In this document: piece after piece, positions 61,893 through 64,000 of the stretch | Position numbering within the stretch: position 1 is the stretch's first letter | Layout: each line of letters opens with the position of its first letter | From: Styela clava | Lineage: Eukaryota > Chordata > Ascidiacea > Stolidobranchia > Styelidae | Length of the DNA stretch: 64,000 nt | Direction: 5' to 3' | Assembly: GCF_964204865.1 (NCBI RefSeq) | Contig: NC_135258.1 | Location: 8,051,001-8,115,000 of the forward strand | Notes under the pieces: model-generated | Told to the model about the DNA's origin: nothing | What the model saw: the letters and a program-made list of their open reading frames with translations, nothing else | Database searches by the model: none | Translations under genes and position numbers: made by a program

Positions 61893-63107
61893 ATATCGTC
61901 ACCCTGATAACCGAATTGCGTAAGTCTTTTTTGGCGGTTTTGAGTTTTTCATAAAATAGGTATTTATGTAATGCTGCGCACCTGTCTGTTAACTCAGATT
62001 TGATTTTAAGAATTCCGAAACCCATAAAAATAGAGATTTTGTATGATTGATGATATATCGCCGGATGAGAACAGAAGGGGCCTAAGTCACATTTTTGCAA
62101 AATTCACTTTTTTCCATATTTTGGGTTTTTGAGCCATGCTCTACAAGGTGGTGGTCTTGAAATCCTGAATTTCGCAATAATAAAAATTTTAGCTGGACTT
62201 AGGACTGTAGAAGTTAAGAGAACAGAGTGGGCCTAGGTCCAGCTAAAAATTTTAATATTATGAAATTCAGAATTTCAAGACCACCACCTTGTAGAGCATG
62301 GCTCAAAACCCCAAAATACTGAAAAAAGATAGTCCCAAGTTCCAATATGATGGGCATGAACATCAGAAATAAAATGTCCGAAACTTACATTCCTAAAAAT
62401 TTCTTAAGTGCAAATTAGGCCTAAGTCACCTTGTTTTACCTTGCATCCCATACAAAAAAATTCAGAAGTTGTTGAGAACAGAATGGGCCAAAGTCTATTA
62501 TTGGGTTAAAAAAGCAGGGAGGAATTGAAGCTGAAATGCCAAAAAAAATTGATTACAAAGATATTCACATCCACATTAAAATAACCAGAGCTCAGGTCTT
62601 TACTAAGTGTGATTATCTAGAAATTCAAAAATAAAAAAATTCCAAATTTTTTGTTTTGCGTTTTTCTCAAAACTCAAAATTGTGACTTAGGCCTGTTCTG
62701 TTCTCATCCGGCGATATATTTAACTTTAGTCTTATTTCGGTGGATGTGCAGAGCGTGTTATATTGATGAAATATATATTTTTAAACATTAAAAATAATGT
62801 AATTGAAACAGATTAGCTATTGTGGGAAATTTTGGATTGTTTGGTTTTCAGGACTGGTACATAATATAGTCAAGTTGCAAAATTGCGTATGTCCCCTAGT
62901 CATAGACACATTTTTGCACAGTGCGCCATTATGACGTCACATGACTGCGTCATAAAAATTAACTTAAATCCGGCTACGATCAAAAAGTTGAACTATGGCA
63001 AATTAATGACTCTCAATGGCATAGCAATATCATTAGAAAGTTTTTCACGTTTTTCTCAAAACAGCTAAAAATGACTTACGCAATTCGGTTATTAGCGTGA
63101 CGATATA
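61893..63107. mobile_element. nested palindromic elements with long inverted arms
   Basis: Outer arms: TATCGTCACCCTGATAACCG (61894) pairs with the complement TATCGTCACGCTAATAACCG ending at 63107, and both continue AATTGCGTAAGTC. Inner arms: ATATATCGCCGGATGAGAAC (62053) pairs with its exact complement ending at about 62720, continuing through a GGCCTAAGTCACA block. Inside these, 62125-62212 and about 62240-62325 form a near-perfect hairpin (CTCTACAAGGTGGTGGTCTT on one arm). The word AGAACAGANNGGGCC occurs four times. No open frame resembles a transposase. Confidence 0.8.
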
Positions 63108-63463
63108 TAATTTGTTTTTACATATACAATTAAATGCAATAGAAAACATGATTAAACGTGGGGGTCGGGGCGCCAATTTTATATTTTGCCCCGGGCGCAA
63201 AATATGCTGGCTACGCCTCTGCGTCAATACGATATGATAGTCGTTGGTTCAAACAATACGATTATTTTAGCCTGTAGGATTTTAGTGCCACCTAGTGGAA
63301 AAAACTTTGTTACATAACATCCATTTTTTCTGGGTTTTTTTTCAGCATTTTTGTTTTCTTCACTTTTGACGATCAGTTGATTACTATTTGGCGTACGTGT
63401 CGGATCTTGATCTTTGTCTATAACAAGACTGTTTATTCTGAGTTTTAAGTTTCTCGCGGCACC
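63108..63463. other. transposon-like end and probable promoter of the last gene
   Basis: 63158-63222 (GGTCGGGGCGCCAATTTTAT, then CCCCGGGCGCAAAATATGCTGG and GGCTACGCCTCTG) looks like the right end of a hAT-like element. A partner left end was not found nearby, although TAGAGGCGTAGTCAGGGAG at 43582 is of the same type. 63230-63463 should hold the promoter and 5' UTR of the next gene. Confidence 0.4.
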
Positions 63464-63563
63464 ATGTCTTCCAACTTGGGCGTGCTGATATTCTTCACGA
63501 TACTTTCAACCGTTGGATTTATTATAAGTTTGGTTGTACCTTCACTTTCTAACATTCCAAACA
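63464..63563 (+). CDS. first exon of an unidentified membrane or secreted protein (partial)
   Basis: ATG in a good context (GGCACCATGT) opens a 100-nt exon ending in A|GTAAGT. It encodes 33 residues: a short polar start (MSSN), a hydrophobic stretch of about 22 (GVLIFFTILSTVGFIISLVV) and PSLSNIPN. This could be a signal anchor or the first helix of a small membrane protein. The pattern is reminiscent of V-ATPase subunit e, but too little is visible to name it. The next exon is not seen before the window ends. Confidence 0.55.
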
Positions 63564-64000
63564 GTAAGTTGTTTATGCTGTCAGAGTGCGGCATTGTTTA
63601 AGTGTTATTTACCGTACGGGTACCGTATCACTGTCAGACTATGCAGAAATTTAGCATAATAATGTTATTAATCGAATTTGTATTGTGCCCAATTTTATCG
63701 TTATCTGTCTGACTGTATCAAAATATTGCAATGCCGGTACTGCTGTACTGGCTTAATATATCATAGGCTATTTAAGATACGGTAGGTACGGTACCGGTAC
63801 CGGGTACTAGTACGGTACCGTACTGTATGCGAGATGTCTGAATGTAGAAACCCATACTACTGTCTGACTGTACTAAGTGTTTGAGTCGTCTGATGGAGTC
63901 CCTGTGCCCAGTAGGTAGTTTGTGCCGTATTGCTGTATTGAAATGGACTGATGGAGCTAGATTCTAATTTGGTAGCTCCTCTGCCATGGTTTTTCTATGA
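63564..64000 (+). other. intron with GGTACCGTAC-rich sequence
   Basis: Intron 1 of the preceding gene. It is rich in short palindromic words GGTAC, CCGGTACCGG and GTACGGTACC (about 63610-63830). No exon was recognised. Confidence 0.4.

Overview
The window is nuclear DNA of an animal. It is AT-rich, with split genes, GT-AG introns and very many small interspersed repeats. A melatonin-receptor-like GPCR, a CYP2-type cytochrome P450, an IRE1-like kinase with an SH3 domain and several hAT transposons point to a metazoan. Exon style, intron density and repeat content fit a tunicate such as Ciona best, but that is inference: no species marker can be proved from the sequence alone.

Layout. 0-7 kb: a complete nine-exon class A GPCR (+). 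7-9.1 kb: a relic hAT element and a two-exon gene for a tiny secreted cysteine-rich peptide (copy A, -). 9.35-11.45 kb: a 2.1-kb non-autonomous hAT element with perfect 8-bp target duplication. 13.3-15 kb: a second copy of only the last three exons of the GPCR. 16.5-22 kb: a broken peptide gene (B) and a cluster of repeats with an 8-bp minisatellite. 22.4-26.7 kb: a decayed P450 gene carrying two hAT-type elements in its introns. 26.7-31.2 kb: repeats and relics. 31.3-35.1 kb: one hAT element interrupted by a second, apparently intact one that encodes a 594-aa transposase. 35.1-40.8 kb: two more peptide genes (C -, D +) in a head-to-head inverted duplication. 41.2-43.1 kb: a seven-transmembrane orphan receptor gene (7TM-a, -). 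44.6-51.5 kb: a 12-exon gene for an IRE1-like kinase with a C-terminal SH3 domain (+). 53.2-59.3 kb: peptide gene E (+) and a second 7TM gene (7TM-b, -), paralogous to the D/7TM-a block. 61.3-63.1 kb: a hAT transposase fragment and nested palindromic elements. 63.46 kb: the first exon of a gene that leaves the window.

Relations. Peptide and 7TM genes occur twice as convergent neighbours and were evidently duplicated as a block. The two 7TM copies carry different lesions: a 36-bp in-frame deletion in 7TM-a and a CGA-to-TGA stop in 7TM-b. The most unusual protein is the kinase-linker-alpha/beta-SH3 product. The most informative genome dynamics are the nested hAT elements and the partial GPCR duplication, which might serve as an alternative 3' end.
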